This document shows, piece after piece, positions 26,501 to 38,082 of a stretch of DNA of 64,000 nt. The stretch is from Helicoverpa zea. Lineage: Eukaryota; Arthropoda; Insecta; Lepidoptera; Noctuidae. Within the stretch, counting starts at the first letter, position 1. Each line of letters begins with the position of its first letter. The stretch spans positions 11,877,501 to 11,941,500 of the forward strand of contig NC_061460.1 in NCBI RefSeq assembly GCF_022581195.2, in the 5' to 3' direction. The position numbers and the translations under genes were made by a program. The notes under the pieces were generated by a model. The model did no database searches and was not told the DNA's origin. It worked only from the letters and a program-made list of their open reading frames with translations.

Positions 26501-29500
26501 TGGTAAGTAACAGACAAATTGCTACGTGAATTTGCTACGTCACCGCTCCGAAATTGGCCATCACTCTCACATCACCATTGACCTCACGATAATCAAAATA
26601 TACAAGTACAACCAAAATATTTCTTAACTCTCATAGCAAGATGGGACGGTAATCCGACATGACCGGAGAGAGATCAGGCGCAGGACAAACATTTACGTTC
26701 TCTCCAATGCACGGGTGTATCAATCATTACATCATTTTCCAGGCTGTCTTATGAAAGTTTCTAAAACCCTTAATGCGATATCGGCCCGACCCGAGACCTC
26801 GGTCATAGTCACAGCAGTCGCGCCTACGAACACTAGACCAGCGAGGCAGTTAAATAAAGCAAATACTGACACATGTACCTACCCAATGACTCGTTACTCT
26901 AAAAAACCTACAGTTCTACCCTTTATTCCTTTTATCTATTATCCATAGAAGTTTTTCACTTCCCATAGAAAGAGTTAAACCGCAACAATAGCTTATAACA
27001 CGGAGCATTTATTTTATGTAATACAAATTGTTTTAATTGTTCCCCACAATGGCGCCACCGTATCATTAACTTTGTCAGTGGGAATGTTGTTATCTCCAAG
27101 ATTTACATGCTCCGTGGTTTTAAAATGCGCAAAGGCATGTAGTAGAGATAATTAATTTTAACATGATGATCATTATGTAGTAAACTTACTATGTTATTGT
27201 GTGAAGAAAGGATGACACTAAGTAGGTACTAGGTATGTCTTTGTTATGAGTTCAGGTATTCGATATTAGAATTGAATAGAAAATGTACGTACCTATGTTT
27301 TTTTTAGGAATACTTGAAAGTGGTTAGAAATAATGTTATGGAGAAGACATGCTGCGCCGACCCCAAATAAAATTGGGATAAGAGCAGGAGGATGATGATA
27401 TTTTTTATTGAGCGAGAGTTGAACTACGAATATTGAGATATACTTATGAATTTCAAAACTCTCAGTTCTAGATAAGTAAATGGTTTTGTAGTTTTGGCGT
27501 GAAAGCGAGACAGTCAGAGTTACTTTCGCATTTATAATATTAGGAAGGACGGGTTTAGGAATGTACTAATTTATATAATATAGTAACAAAATCTTTACGT
27601 TTACATCTTCATCAAAATTTTGCTCTGCCCTATTTTATTCAGACATCTATTGAAAGTATCTGAACTCTTTGATTTTATCAAAATGTAGATTTAGGTTAGA
27701 TGTCAAAGATAAGATAAGTACTATTAAATAATAAGAATAAAACTGAGTAAAGTGCACAAAAATACTGGCTAGACTGGTTAGATTTTAAGATAACATGACC
27801 TATAATTTAGTAGACGATAAACCCAGTAACCTAGATTGAAATGATAAAGTAAATATGTATATCTCAATGACACGACCGGAGAGAGATCAGGTATTCCGAG
27901 GCACGGGAATATCACCACCAACATTCAGACTTCGGGCTACTTTGTAAATATTTTTGAAACTCACAAAGTGACCCGACCAGAGAAGCGAACCCAAAACCCC
28001 GAGCAATCCAGTAGATACAAATGCGTTCACTAGACCAAAGGACCATTCGAAGAATGTATCTTAAACAATTAAATACGTTCAACTGCGTAAAAACGAGAGC
28101 TATATAATTACCAAAATAACCGTTGAAACACTTTCTCAAAACAACGTATTATTAAATGTTACGTTACACGTTATTTTCAACGTAACGTTAACCTAACCTG
28201 TTATTAAGATGGCGTATTTTTGCAGTTCTTTTGAAATCTTGATGGTGTGTTGTTATCTATAAGAATTGAGTTGTTATATTGTATAATAGGAGAATAATAA
28301 ATAAGTATTATTTAAGTCTACATCCCGCAACAATAAATTGTAATTTTATGTGCAATTAGCAAAGTCGTAAATGGATTATGGATGGTGAAAAACCTTCGCA
28401 TTTGGACGTTATTATGAAAGGTCTACTGTTTCAAAAAATGTGAATGAAGAGTGAATAGTAGCTGCTTACCTAGGTAATAAATAATTATCTATTTAACAGT
28501 TTATCCGTCAGTTGCACAAAGCTTCTGTAAATCTATTGCTGACTCTTTCTTTGTCAATGAGATAAAAAGTGTCAACAATAGATTTAATGAAGCTTTAACT
28601 TTAATGGAGCTTTGTGCAACTGACGGTATGTACACAAATGACTCAAAAAGAAGAATATAACAATCAAGTACAAAAGCACTGCTTATTTCTTAACATATGG
28701 GAGAGTTAAAAACTGCATCTCTAAAGTTAACAAAACTCAAGAACCAATCAAAAATACATATATTTAAGCGGTTTTTCTAGATTTTCATCAAACTCCTCGG
28801 TATGATACGTCATCCATAGAGTATTTAAAAAAAAAATTGATGATCATAAACAATTAAAAAATCGCATGTTTCAAAGACAAACGAAATAAAACATGTTAAA
28901 ACCATGCAACAAATGTTCAAACAAAAAGTTCTCATGTCATAATAAATTTATAAAAAAGCGTTACATCTGAAGTTATATCACAATTACGCGAAATATGTAG
29001 ATGATTCATTAAGATTACTATTTATGATTCAATGGGCGAATTAATTACTGAACAATTAAAAAGAAATTAACCGTCGTACCAAAAAAAACTTCAAAACATC
29101 TGTTGAACACTTGTCTAAAAAATGACAGATTATGACGTTGAAATAAGGTCCGTTAAGCAGCCTCACTTTTTTTAGACAAGAGTTCAACAGATGTTTAAGT
29201 TTTTGTAGTAAGTGTTTAGAAAATATGCAGGGATTTTCTTCCTTTTAAAATGATCATGATTTTCAGGGCGTCTCCGGTAGTAGCCACTATTTACCTGGAT
29301 AAAAAGTATCCCATAACCTTCCTTGATAAATGAGCTATCTAACAAAGAAACACTTCAAATCAGAACAGTAGTTCCTATGATTAGCGCAAACAAACAATAT
29401 CCTCAGTTGCATAAGATAGTTCAGAAAGATAGATCTGCAAATATTTAGCAGTTGTATATTCTAATACTATAGGACTATACCACAATATAACAAAAAAACC

Positions 29501-32500
29501 TGAACTAACTTAACTATAGACACTTAATTTTACCAACATTTTATAACAAGACACAATTTTCTAGCAACTAATTATCTAATAACTACAGTTAACGCTTGCA
29601 CAAAAAACAGTAAAGTTAATTGCGTAAAAAGGAATGCATCATACATTAATAATGTGAAGAAAGTAATTGAGTTCAACAAACGGACCACGGCTTACGTCCA
29701 GCTGTTTGAGTTGTGGTCCAAGTTATAAAATATAGTTTTTGTAGCGTAGGTACTCTAATTTTGGATGTATCGACTACCTATTTCGGGTAACCCTATAAAA
29801 AAAAGGTTACAACCTTTCTTCATTACATTATATTGGACGTATTGCGTTAATATTAGAATCTAATGGTCTAGTTTCAAAACATCTTATATAGTGGCGTACT
29901 CTCAACGCAATTCAGCAAACAACTAGTCTTCAGCTTCATGATATAGGTATTTAGCAAACAAACCAACTCTTCAGCTTTTTAGTACCTATAAGTATTTAGA
30001 CATAAATGAGAAGACCTGACAGCTAAATGATTCATCTTAAATTTGTTAGCAGAAAACATGATCTTGTCACATTGTTTGTTGTTTACCTGTCTGAAGTTTA
30101 CAATCTCAAAATTATAATTTTGTACCCAATCTGGTATGATTTTTTTTATCACATTTTATCAAAAATTGGCATGCCTTGTGCCTTCAGCTTAAAGTAATTT
30201 AATCATTTAGAAGAGGTGCGGGTCCGTATATCTACTGAATGTATTATTATCTACGTTAATTTGTGTCTGTTGCTAAAAATAAGTTCCTGATCTTTATCTA
30301 GATCGTTAGATCTTAGACTGATAAGATTAATAACATGATTTTTAATCATTCTGTTTATAGATGATCAAGATTAGAACTTGTGTTTTTACATGATTCATAG
30401 ATGTGACTGATTGTTATGAAATTATAACAAAGAGAAACTGAAGACATCAGGACACACACTGATGTATCTATAAATGAATTCATAAATACATCCTTTTTAG
30501 ACCTTAACTAGACCATATACATTCCTAGATACTTCTATACTTTTGAAGTAAGTTTATGAGTCGGTTCTATAGCTGCAAATATGCAGGCAAACGTCAGATA
30601 ATTAAGAGTAACTGATAGATATAGAGATAGGCAGTCACTTCTTGTAAAGCACTGGTACTCAGCTGAATCCGGTAAGACTGGAAGCCGACCCCAACATAGT
30701 TGGGAAAAAGGCTCGGAGGATGATGAAGCTTGGGGGCGATGATCATGAAAGTGTTGCCACAGCGATCGTGATAAATGTGCCACGGCTTCTCTCATAACTT
30801 GTACCACACACCAAAAGCAACAAATTCCGTATATATTATGAATAAAACAGTAACAAATGAGTGCTGAGATGATAATCTGAGAGGAAACGGACGGTAATTG
30901 CCGTACATAACACGACGGAATGAAAACCTATTGTTATGTATATAATGTTTAACATTTAATGAGCGGCTTGTAAATAATATGGGATGACGTTTGGCGTAGT
31001 TTTTTTTTTTGTAGTAAATATGACATGTTTATATAATAAACTGGCATTGTGATTTGTTTTAGGAGAAATCATCATCTGCTTTACCGAACTATGTTGGGTT
31101 CGGTTTCCAGTCTAATCGAATGCAGCTAGGGACCAGTGTTTTACATGGAGCGTCTGCCTATCTGACATCTACAATTCAGTTGCCCAGTCAAAGCGAGACA
31201 AAAAGTTTGGTTTAAGAATTGTAACTTTTTTGAATATTAAATAATCATTTATGTGCTAAGTTTCATCCCACACCGTTCCGAAATATAATATGTGAAAGAG
31301 CACAAGTACGGTAGGTACTTACTCACTACGTAATATAACTCGGCATCACGAAAGTTAGTATTGCAAACTTACGGCCGGTTCACACATGTCTCCGTTTTAC
31401 TGTTCCGTTTTATCGTGTACGTTTTGTCGATGGCGTATGTAGTTGTATGAGTGACTTCACACATGGCACAGTATTCTGTATACAGTAAAAAATATCGCTC
31501 CGTACAAAAATTACATTCGTATAAACGGAACAGTAAAACGGAGACATGTGTGAACCGGCCGTTAAATGCAAACTTTCATGATGACGAGTTAAAATTCAAA
31601 AGTAAATAAACTTTGTAAGGGAATTGAACATGAGATGAAAAATATATTAAAAAAAAAACATATTTTTCTAGACAAACGAGCAAAACGGCGTCTTTATGCC
31701 TCATTGAAACTAAAAACCTCAAACCACAATAAATTAATAACAATAACAAAGCTGTCAAACATAATTTGCCTCACACATATGAAGTTACGTAATTATTCAC
31801 ACTGAACTTTATGCGAATAAACATGATGCTTGATAGGTGTGGCAATGCAAACATCATGTTGTATCGCATTTGTCAATTTGAAATTGAATGTCATTCATTG
31901 TGAAACTTGATGAGCATGTGAAGTTCTAAATTCAAATTCGTTACAGTCATTTGTTGTGTGCCAGTCAGTAAATTATGGATATTTTGATTCAAACTTTATG
32001 GAGCTATAAGACGTTTTAAGCTAAGCGTCCACTTATCGGTATCGTACGCAACGGACGTATCGCACGCAACGGATCGTAGTATTATTTATATAGAAACTCA
32101 AACAAGTGCGTCCACCTGTCCGCATCGTACGCATCGCACATCTTGTTTGAGTTTCTATATAAATAATACTACGATCCGTTGCGTGCGTTGCGTCCGTTGC
32201 GTACGATACCGACAAGTGGACGCTTAGCTTATGGCTCCATAATTTTGCATGTTACTACAAAGCAATTTTTTCGCGGTTTCACCCGCGTCCAGTGGGTTTT
32301 ACTGCCCGTACTCGGATAAAATATTGCCTCTACATAAATATTATTCGGCAAAAGTGTAGCTTGTCAACAGTGAAAGAATTTTTCAAATAAATGGCTCCAG
32401 TCTTTTCGGATCCCCTAGGTTTAAATAAAAAAGAACTGTTCCCTTTTTAATATATTACATAGTACAAGAATATAGATTTTTTCCTCCACATTTATTTTTA

Positions 32501-35500
32501 GTAGGTTTCATACCGTTAAGTGATGTTTTAATCCCGTAAGTAAAAGAAAAAATATGAGTTACCATATTTAAAGTATATTTCTCTGGAAAAAGCAACAATT
32601 TTTCTCACATTAGACTCGCATTCGTAATGACAAAAATGACACATACTTACCAACTTATATTTTCAGCCAGTAAATATGTTGTTGTCTTTTCCGAACCTTA
32701 TGTGAACGCAATAAAGTTCATATTGACATTAATGTGTTTTTAGAATGGCAGTGTAATGTGGTAATTGGGTGCACTATTGTAGTACCAGTGATAGCTTTAT
32801 TGAATTCCTTACTCTAGTTATTTAGAGACGTAGACTATTATCTGAAGAAAATAGTTTTTTAAAGACAGTTAAAGAAACATGATTTGCCTGGGTGTGTGAT
32901 AGGTCCATATGTGTCTACATATGTTTTCATGTTTTTTTACATGTTTTACCTATGTTTTCCCTCTGAATCCTGAAAACCAGTCTTAACAAAGGTTGTCATG
33001 ACAATTCAGTGACAACTTCCAACGATGTCATGCCAACTTCCTGTATGTTTAAAGTTTCGCCTAGTTTATTTTTATTTATTTTATTTTTATTTATTTAGGA
33101 AACAAACAGTCTCTTACAAACTAATGATTACAAAAAAAATAAAATACATACAGACTTTGAGTTCCATAACGTTAAACCAAATGACCAAATGAAATAATTT
33201 AAGACGATTATCTGGTCGGACTAAACTACTATTGCCTTAAAATGAATTCAGTTAAAAAAAAATGATAACGCTGAATAAAAATAGTATTCTAAAACGACGA
33301 AAATTCCTCAGTTCTTTGCTTTATTTTTTAATGTTTATAATACTTCAAGTTGGATCTTAACATTGTCTAGTCAAGCCTAGCAGTGCAGCTCTGCGGGATT
33401 GTTCGAGGGCTGCGGGATTGTTCTAAAGAGTTACCGCGGTCCTGGCACATAAAAGGCCTACGACGGAACACGATGGTTTTTAGTCAGTAAGAGTCTAACA
33501 CTCCCTCACCGCTGCTAACCAACCTAACCTAAGTACCTAACCCACAGCGGGAGGGGTCATTTGATGATTTTTGACGTCGTTAAAAAAATAAAAACCTAGG
33601 AGTGCAGAATCGCACAGTACTGAGTGATGTCACAATAACTTTAGTTCGCGCCTTCACCTGAATCAATCAATTGATTCTCCGTATGTTTTACCCACACAAA
33701 ATGTTGCATTCTACATAAATCAAAGGTAAAAACTGTTTGTCGTTTATGTAATGTGATACGTCTGATTTTTTGCCGTATACATTGGGGTAAGTGACACAAT
33801 AAATGGATCAATAAAAACGCCGTATAGGTTGATAAATCATAAGGTGCGCTCGGTCCGTGGCCCGGTGACAATCTTGACATAGCATGATTCTCCATGTTTT
33901 GGAAGGCACGTTAAATTGGCAGTAGTTACTGGTTGTCGAAAGTCAGAAAGTCTGATAACCAGTCTTATCAAGAGTTATTGGGTTATCCCGCTTTTGTAGG
34001 TGAGATGTAGGTATTTGCTCCATGCAAAACACGACATTCAGCTGTATAAGGTTAGACTGGGACGACCCCTTAAATATGTATATGGTAAAAGGCTGTGCAG
34101 ATGAAGTAAGAATCCTATGTTGTATATATTTTTTACAATTATCGCGTTTTTTCAAGCAAAATAATAAACAGACGACAATAAGTACATTCACCTCAACTTA
34201 CGAGTAACAAGTCGTAATAATAATTTATAAGCATTCGTTCGCACGCTCTCGTTTTCTATAAGTTTTTGTTAATTTCGACACGCGAACTTACCATGACTGA
34301 CAAAATTAATGTTTGTGAACTACAATTGTAAAGCTAGAACATGGTAATTGTATGGAAAGAAAGACTAATGAAATTAGAAAGAAAGTGCGCTGTCTACCTA
34401 CTGATTTATGTCTGAGACTTCTGTTGGGATGACAAGGGATTTTACTGAACGGGAAAGTTATTTTATTTAAGTACGTTTTTTTTTGTATATAGATTGAATG
34501 TAAAGTAAGGTTTCCACAAACCTACCTATCCCTATATGCATATTTACTTACCGTAATCGTATCAATCAATCGTTTTAATGTGAAAACGTAACCAACTCAG
34601 TTACTCATATTTATGAACCTAACGCCCATTTTCACCAACAAATACCTAAAGTTAGGGATCCTCTGAGAGCATTTAGGGAACACTTAATACGAATTTCGTT
34701 TGCACCAAAGTTTAAGTGTTCCTTATAACCTTTAAGTGAAGAGGGAGCCCTTATACTAAGTGAGACTTTGTTAGGGAAACGTTAAGAGACTGTTGGTGAA
34801 AACTTTTTTTTTTATATAATTGCTTGCCTACCTACTACCTACTTCTTACATATGTTGTACTTACTATAAAACCATATAATATTTTGATTGTAAATAAATA
34901 AATAAATTATAAATCGTTAGGAATAGAGAAAAATACAACTAAAATATGTAAATGTACAAATGCAATAGACGTCGTTCTTTTCAGCATCAAGATCAATTAC
35001 CAGTTGTCAATTAGTAAAAGATAGATATTTGATTTATATCCAGAGCATTCTTTCTTGAAATTATTGTTCTCTCTGCATACAAGCACGCAACTTGGTTTCA
35101 GTCATAAATTCGTTATTAATACGTAGCTATTAAGTTTCAAGTCGTAAATTATTTTTATTAGAATCAACATTGCGATTCTAATCCTAACTACTATCATGTG
35201 AGTTTGTTTGGTTACGCTTTCGTAACAAAACAATTTAGATAAATAGAGATCATCTATCTTTTTTATATAAAGGTAGGACCATAGAGACTATACTTACATA
35301 CGTTTTTGTCCAATTATATCTAAATATTTTTTTATTTGATTTGCGGAATAATTTTGATTTATGTTAATTGTTATAAATCTTAGATCTGGTTTGAAAAAAA
35401 TCTTTTAGTGACAGACCAATATAAATATAAACCAATTCAGGTCACTCGCAAAAATGCCTTATGGTCGCTGCATACAGCGGGCGGGGCGCGACGGGACGGG

Positions 35501-36228
35501 ACGGCGACGCGACGCTGAGTAGTTGTAATGTACTAGATATTACGGACGACGTCACACAGAGCCGTCCCGCTCGGCGCGACGGTAACTGTCGCGCCACGCC
35601 GCCGTCGCGCCGAGCGGGAATACAAGTCACGTATACAACGCACACGAATACAGGCGGGGCGGGACGTGATCGCGCCCGCAGTGTGACCGATCCCGTCGCG
35701 CCAGCGCCGCGTCGTCGCCCCGCCACGCCGCGCCCCGTCGCGTCGCGTATAATCTTCGGACGTATTATATAAAGGATGTCGGTATTGATGATTATGAAGA
35801 TGAACGTTGACAATAAACACAAATATTTAAGTTAATCGGATAATGTGAGGAATGGACAATCAATTATTAAATAAACTTACTTTGGCGCACAGAGTATTGG
35901 TATGGTACATTATTTTATGAGCCTCATTGTCGTGTCGTCGGTCTATAAGAGTACGGGAGTAGAGAGTGCACCTGTGTCCATGACCATTTTTTTGTGGTCA
36001 ATCGTCAAATGTTTCTCGATTTAGGTGCAGTGGCAGGAAGAAGCAGATATTTACTGGCAAAAACCCCCTTTTGTCCCTATGGAGCCCTCTGTGTACCAGG
36101 GCCGTGGTACACAGAGATCCATATATGTACACCATAAACTGCATTTGAATAGATATGGAAGAGTAGGTATTTATAGGACTACATACCTTAGAGACGGGCT
36201 CTTCGCTCCAGCCTCCGCAGTTCGCCAT
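14523..36228 (-). CDS. mwh: GBD-FH3 domain protein, Multiple wing hairs-like
   Basis: Eight coding exons read right to left: 36187-36228, 26296-26453, 25034-25138, 18619-18768, 18153-18285, 17539-17805, 17002-17166 and 14523-16283. All have GT-AG introns and matching phases, giving about 926 aa. Residues 20-150 (YNPEDYATSLKKWGKK, FVQEFSCEPLDGVTLLLELL) are the formin-type GTPase-binding region. 153-285 continue the FH3 armadillo repeats (MVSEALSTLRLRYGEPVRF, AGLAFINALL). 290-375 are a heptad coiled coil, and 380-926 a Ser/Arg/Glu-rich disordered tail. The terminal exon ends in a stop with no FH1 or FH2, so this is not an actin-nucleating formin. GBD-FH3 without FH2 is the known build of Drosophila Mwh, which acts downstream of Frizzled polarity to restrict wing-hair initiation. 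The start chosen is ATG 36228 (GGCATGG context); alternative first exons may replace it. A diverged formin whose FH2 was lost is the other reading. Confidence 0.8.
17885..18120 (-). mobile_element. SINE family 2 relic in mwh intron
   Basis: Diverged and truncated copy of the tRNA-derived family seen intact at 52589-52949. It matches the block around ACGGCGGCTGTTCTC and the segment around CACTCTCATAG. It lies between coding exons 17539-17805 and 18153-18285. Confidence 0.6.
18769..25033. other. mwh intron of 6.3 kb
   Basis: No coding sequence seen. 19430-19790 is a sharply GC-richer block (with GGCCGGCTGAGCCGGCC, a near-palindrome) of unknown origin. 20171-20215 ends like the RTE LINE tail (GGCAGGAGGATGATGATGAC). 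23450-23535 is a SINE family 1 relic. A long perfect hairpin lies at 24030-24079. The remainder is AT-rich. Confidence 0.5.
24030..24079. repeat. Perfect 22-bp inverted repeat (hairpin)
   Basis: The arms 24030-24051 and 24058-24079 are perfectly complementary (AATCTACAATTGTTTGTGAT...), with a 6-nt loop TGTTAT. A short A-run follows. No TSD is obvious. Confidence 0.85.
25177..25342 (-). mobile_element. Short non-autonomous Helitron
   Basis: On the minus strand it begins TCTATATAAATAAAAATGAA and ends CTAG, inserted between A (25176) and T (25343). The 3' hairpin GGCGG-TACGAAGT-GCGCC stands 10 nt before CTAG. TC start, CTAG end, subterminal hairpin, A/T insertion and no TSD are Helitron hallmarks. 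It lies 38 bp upstream of the mwh exon at 25034-25138, within the preceding intron. Confidence 0.85.
26640..26852 (-). mobile_element. SINE family 2, 5' half
   Basis: The minus strand begins near the tRNA-like head (GCCTCGCTGGTCTAGTGTTC) and matches the full copy at 52589 through the CCGGTCATGTCGGATTACCG segment. It is diverged, with the B-box region damaged. Confidence 0.65.
27868..28050 (-). mobile_element. SINE family 2 relic
   Basis: Retains the segment GATCTCTCTCCGGTCGTGTC and a decayed head with GGTCTAGTGAACGC. Strongly diverged. Confidence 0.5.
28505..28626. mobile_element. 122-bp MITE
   Basis: The ends CCGTCAGTTGCACAAAGCTT and its near-exact reverse complement form TIRs of about 20 bp. 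It is flanked by TAT on both sides. The core shows no coding sequence. Confidence 0.75.
29078..29206. mobile_element. MITE with ~40-bp TIRs
   Basis: Terminal inverted repeats share AACATCTGTTGAAC and CTTGTCTAAAAAA on both sides. The ends are approximate because the outer A-runs differ in length. Confidence 0.65.
30626..30730 (+). mobile_element. SINE family 1, 3' end
   Basis: Contains GGCAGTCACTTCTTGTAAAG, GCCGACCCCAACATAGTTGG and the tail GGCTCGGAGGATGATGA. Confidence 0.75.
31066..31195 (-). mobile_element. SINE family 1, 3' fragment
   Basis: The reverse complement of this region shows GTCAGATAGGCAG and CCGAACCCAACATAGTTCGG and ends in GATGATG. Confidence 0.65.
31372..31561. mobile_element. 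190-bp MITE with TTA target duplication
   Basis: TIRs of about 40 bp begin CGGCCGGTTCACACATGTCT. TTA is duplicated at both flanks (31369-31371 and 31562-31564), as expected for PIF/Harbinger-type elements. Confidence 0.85.
31999..32239. mobile_element. 241-bp foldback MITE
   Basis: Ends TGGAGCYATAAG...CTAAGCGTCCACTT with TA on each flank. The arms are about 100 bp; the left arm carries an extra ~10 nt (ACGTTTTAAG) not in the right arm. The inner arms share ATTATTTATATAGAAACTCA. Folding would give a near-complete hairpin. Confidence 0.8.
33370..33585 (+). mobile_element. Retroelement 3' tail, plus orientation
   Basis: The same unit as 3605-3953 in the opposite orientation: GTTACCGCGGTCCTGGCACA, ACACTCCCTCACCGCTGC, then an A-rich end after GACGTCG. 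It carries an internal duplication of GCTGCGGGATTGTTC at its 5' end. Confidence 0.65.
33895..34110 (+). mobile_element. SINE family 1 relic
   Basis: Retains GGAAGGCACGTTAAA, the AGTCAGAAAGTCTGATAACC block and a late AAAAGGCTGTGCAGATGA, all in the family-1 order but diverged. Confidence 0.5.
34624..34810. mobile_element. MITE with TTTTCACCAAC ends
   Basis: The left end reads GCCCATTTTCACCAACAAAT; the right end is GTTGGTGAAAAC. A solo end of the same family is seen at 63625-63645 (GTTGGTGAAAATGGGC). The core has no coding sequence. Confidence 0.6.
35460..35770. repeat. GC-rich insert with internal inverted repeats
   Basis: A sharply bounded block of very high GC in AT-rich surroundings, with CG repeats and an inverted pair near 35567-35585 and 35602-35620 (GTCCCGCTCGGCGCGACGG). 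Overlapping open frames on both strands reflect GC content rather than genes. It is probably a transposon; no TSD is evident. Confidence 0.5.
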
Positions 36229-36252
36229 GCCCTCCAACAGAGTGAGTTCACT
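36226..36252 (-). promoter_or_regulatory. Start region of mwh exon: acceptor or initiator
   Basis: TTTGTTTCAG on the minus strand ending at 36251 is a good splice acceptor, so 36250 may begin an internal exon with a 22-nt leader before the ATG. The same bases contain TCAGT (36254-36250), the arthropod initiator, so this could instead be a transcription start. RNA evidence is needed to choose. Confidence 0.4.
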
Positions 36253-36413
36253 GAAACAAACAGATACATTCCTATTAATAAATAACCTAAATTAAATAAT
36301 AGAATATCGTTGCATATCATATTAGCAGGATGCCGACCCAACAAAGATGGAAAATGATAAATAAATGTGGCAGGAGCTTTCTTAAGAATCTTCAAGTGAG
36401 GTAAAAGAAAACG

Positions 36414-38073
36414 GGGTCTTTCGTCATCTCACCACACTTAACTCACCACGAATGTGTTCAGTTGGTGAAACTCAAATTTTTTACATTTGATGTCCTCCTA
36501 GCCGATTATCGGCTACGGCGGCTGTTCTCATGTAAGGAGATTAGCCAACTGCGCAGGACATATTATAGTGCACAAGCATTTGCGCAGACACAGGTGCACT
36601 CCCTATTCCTTCACTCTCATAGCCCCATGGGACGGCAATCCGACACGACCGGAAAGAGATCAGGCGCAGGACCGACATTTACGTGCTCTCCGATGCACGG
36701 GTGAATCAATCACCAATTTCCATGCTTCGGGCTGCTTTGTGAAAGTCTTCTAAAACCCACAAAGCGATTTCGGCCCGACTCGGGAATCGAACCCGAGACC
36801 TCGTGCTCAGCAGCCACACTTGCGACAACTAGACCAACGAGGCAGTTTTTACATTTATCATGTCGTCAACTCGACACGTCAAGATTTTGATGCGTGTTCA
36901 GTTGGTGAAACTTAAATTATTCACTTTTATGTTTTCACCAACTCAACACGTTTTATAATTTAACCCGATTTTAAATAAAAAGTACAGTCAACAAATGAAT
37001 GTATTCATTTTCTGTGTCACAAACATCATAGGCCACTGAACGTCAGCTTAGCAAACGCGAACATGGACTCCCAAACTACTTAGTACAAGTACTAGGAAAT
37101 CATAAGTGCATTGAAGCCAGATGCATTAGCAACTTTTAAAAATTTTCTACAATAAAATAATGGTATTGAAAACGAATCATTGTTTGTCACAAGTACTAGG
37201 GTAACAGAACTGAACAGAAGATATTCTATCTTCAATATTAATCGGATTGCTAAGTAATGCACATATTTGTTTTTCTACAATTTATCGACAGAAGACTTTT
37301 CAAGTAGTGTCTGTAATTCATAATACTTTGTTTTTATTTGAGTTTTACTGAAAATCGCCAACTGTTTGATTTTCATTATTCCTCACGTACTATGTTCGTT
37401 TTCTTTCTCACTATGGTCTACTACTGCCATTCCGTTTGCTTGTCAGGTTCATAATCGCAATCGTAATAATATCACAATCATTTAACTTAGACTAAGGTAA
37501 ATAATAACTACAGAGGTCAATAAAAATTAAATCTTCTGTTCAGTTCTGTTACCCTAGTACTTGTGACAAACAATGATTCGATTTCAATACCATTATTTTA
37601 TTGTAGAAAATTATTAAAAGTTGCTAATGCATCTGGCTTCAATGCACTTATGATTTCCTAGTACTTGTACTAAGTAGTTTGGGAGTCCATGTTCGCGTTT
37701 GCTAAGCTGACGTTCAGTGACCGATGATGTTTGTGACACAGAAAATGAATACATTCATTTGTTGACTGTACTTTTTATTTGAAATCGGGTTAAATTATAA
37801 AACGTGTTGAGTTGGTGAAAACATAAAAGTGAATAATTTAAGTTTCACCAACTGAACACGCATCAAAATCTTGACGTGTCGAGTTGACGACATGATAAAT
37901 GTTAAAATTTTTATTTATTATATTTGATTTCAAGAAGTATTTACATAATATTTACATTAATTTTTAAAATTAATGTAATTTTAAAAATTAATGTAATTAA
38001 TTGTTAAAATTTTGAGTTTCACCAACTGAACACATTCGTGGTGAGTTAAGTGTGTTGAGATGACGAAAGACCC
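36414..38073. mobile_element. Mutator-like long-TIR element, 9-bp TSD
   Basis: Bounded by exact 9-bp repeats AAGAAAACG (36405-36413 and 38074-38082). The termini GGGTCTTTCGTCATCTCA begin inverted repeats of more than 400 bp that end near 37222 and 37531, leaving a ~308-bp spacer with no coding capacity. The left arm is interrupted by a SINE (36489-36845); the right arm carries an extra ~90 bp of AT-rich DNA. A 9-bp TSD with long TIRs suggests a non-autonomous MULE; this is inference. Confidence 0.85.
36489..36845 (-). mobile_element. Full-length tRNA-derived SINE (family 2)
   Basis: Flanked by an 11-bp TSD TTTTTACATTT (36478-36488 and 36846-36856). The minus strand begins with a tRNA-like head (TGCCTCGTTGGTCTAGTTGT, B-box GGTTCGATTCC) and ends GGAGGACATCAA. 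It is inserted in the left arm of the Mutator-like element. Confidence 0.9.
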
Positions 38074-38082
38074 AAGAAAACG

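Larger units (their letters stand above)
26454..36186. other. mwh first coding intron (9.7 kb)
   Basis: No additional exon found. It is densely populated with small elements: SINE family 2 relics, LINE tail 27355-27400, MITEs at 28505, 29078, 31372, 31999 and 34624, SINE fragments at 30626 and 31066, a retroelement tail at 33370 and a GC-rich block at 35460-35770. 29265-29400 and 32262-32430 resemble degraded Helitron 3' regions. Confidence 0.5.

Noticed and set aside
35442..35822. Frames of 95-126 codons in the CG-dense block
   Set aside because: Open on several frames at once because of GC bias; low-complexity Arg/Ala/Pro content.
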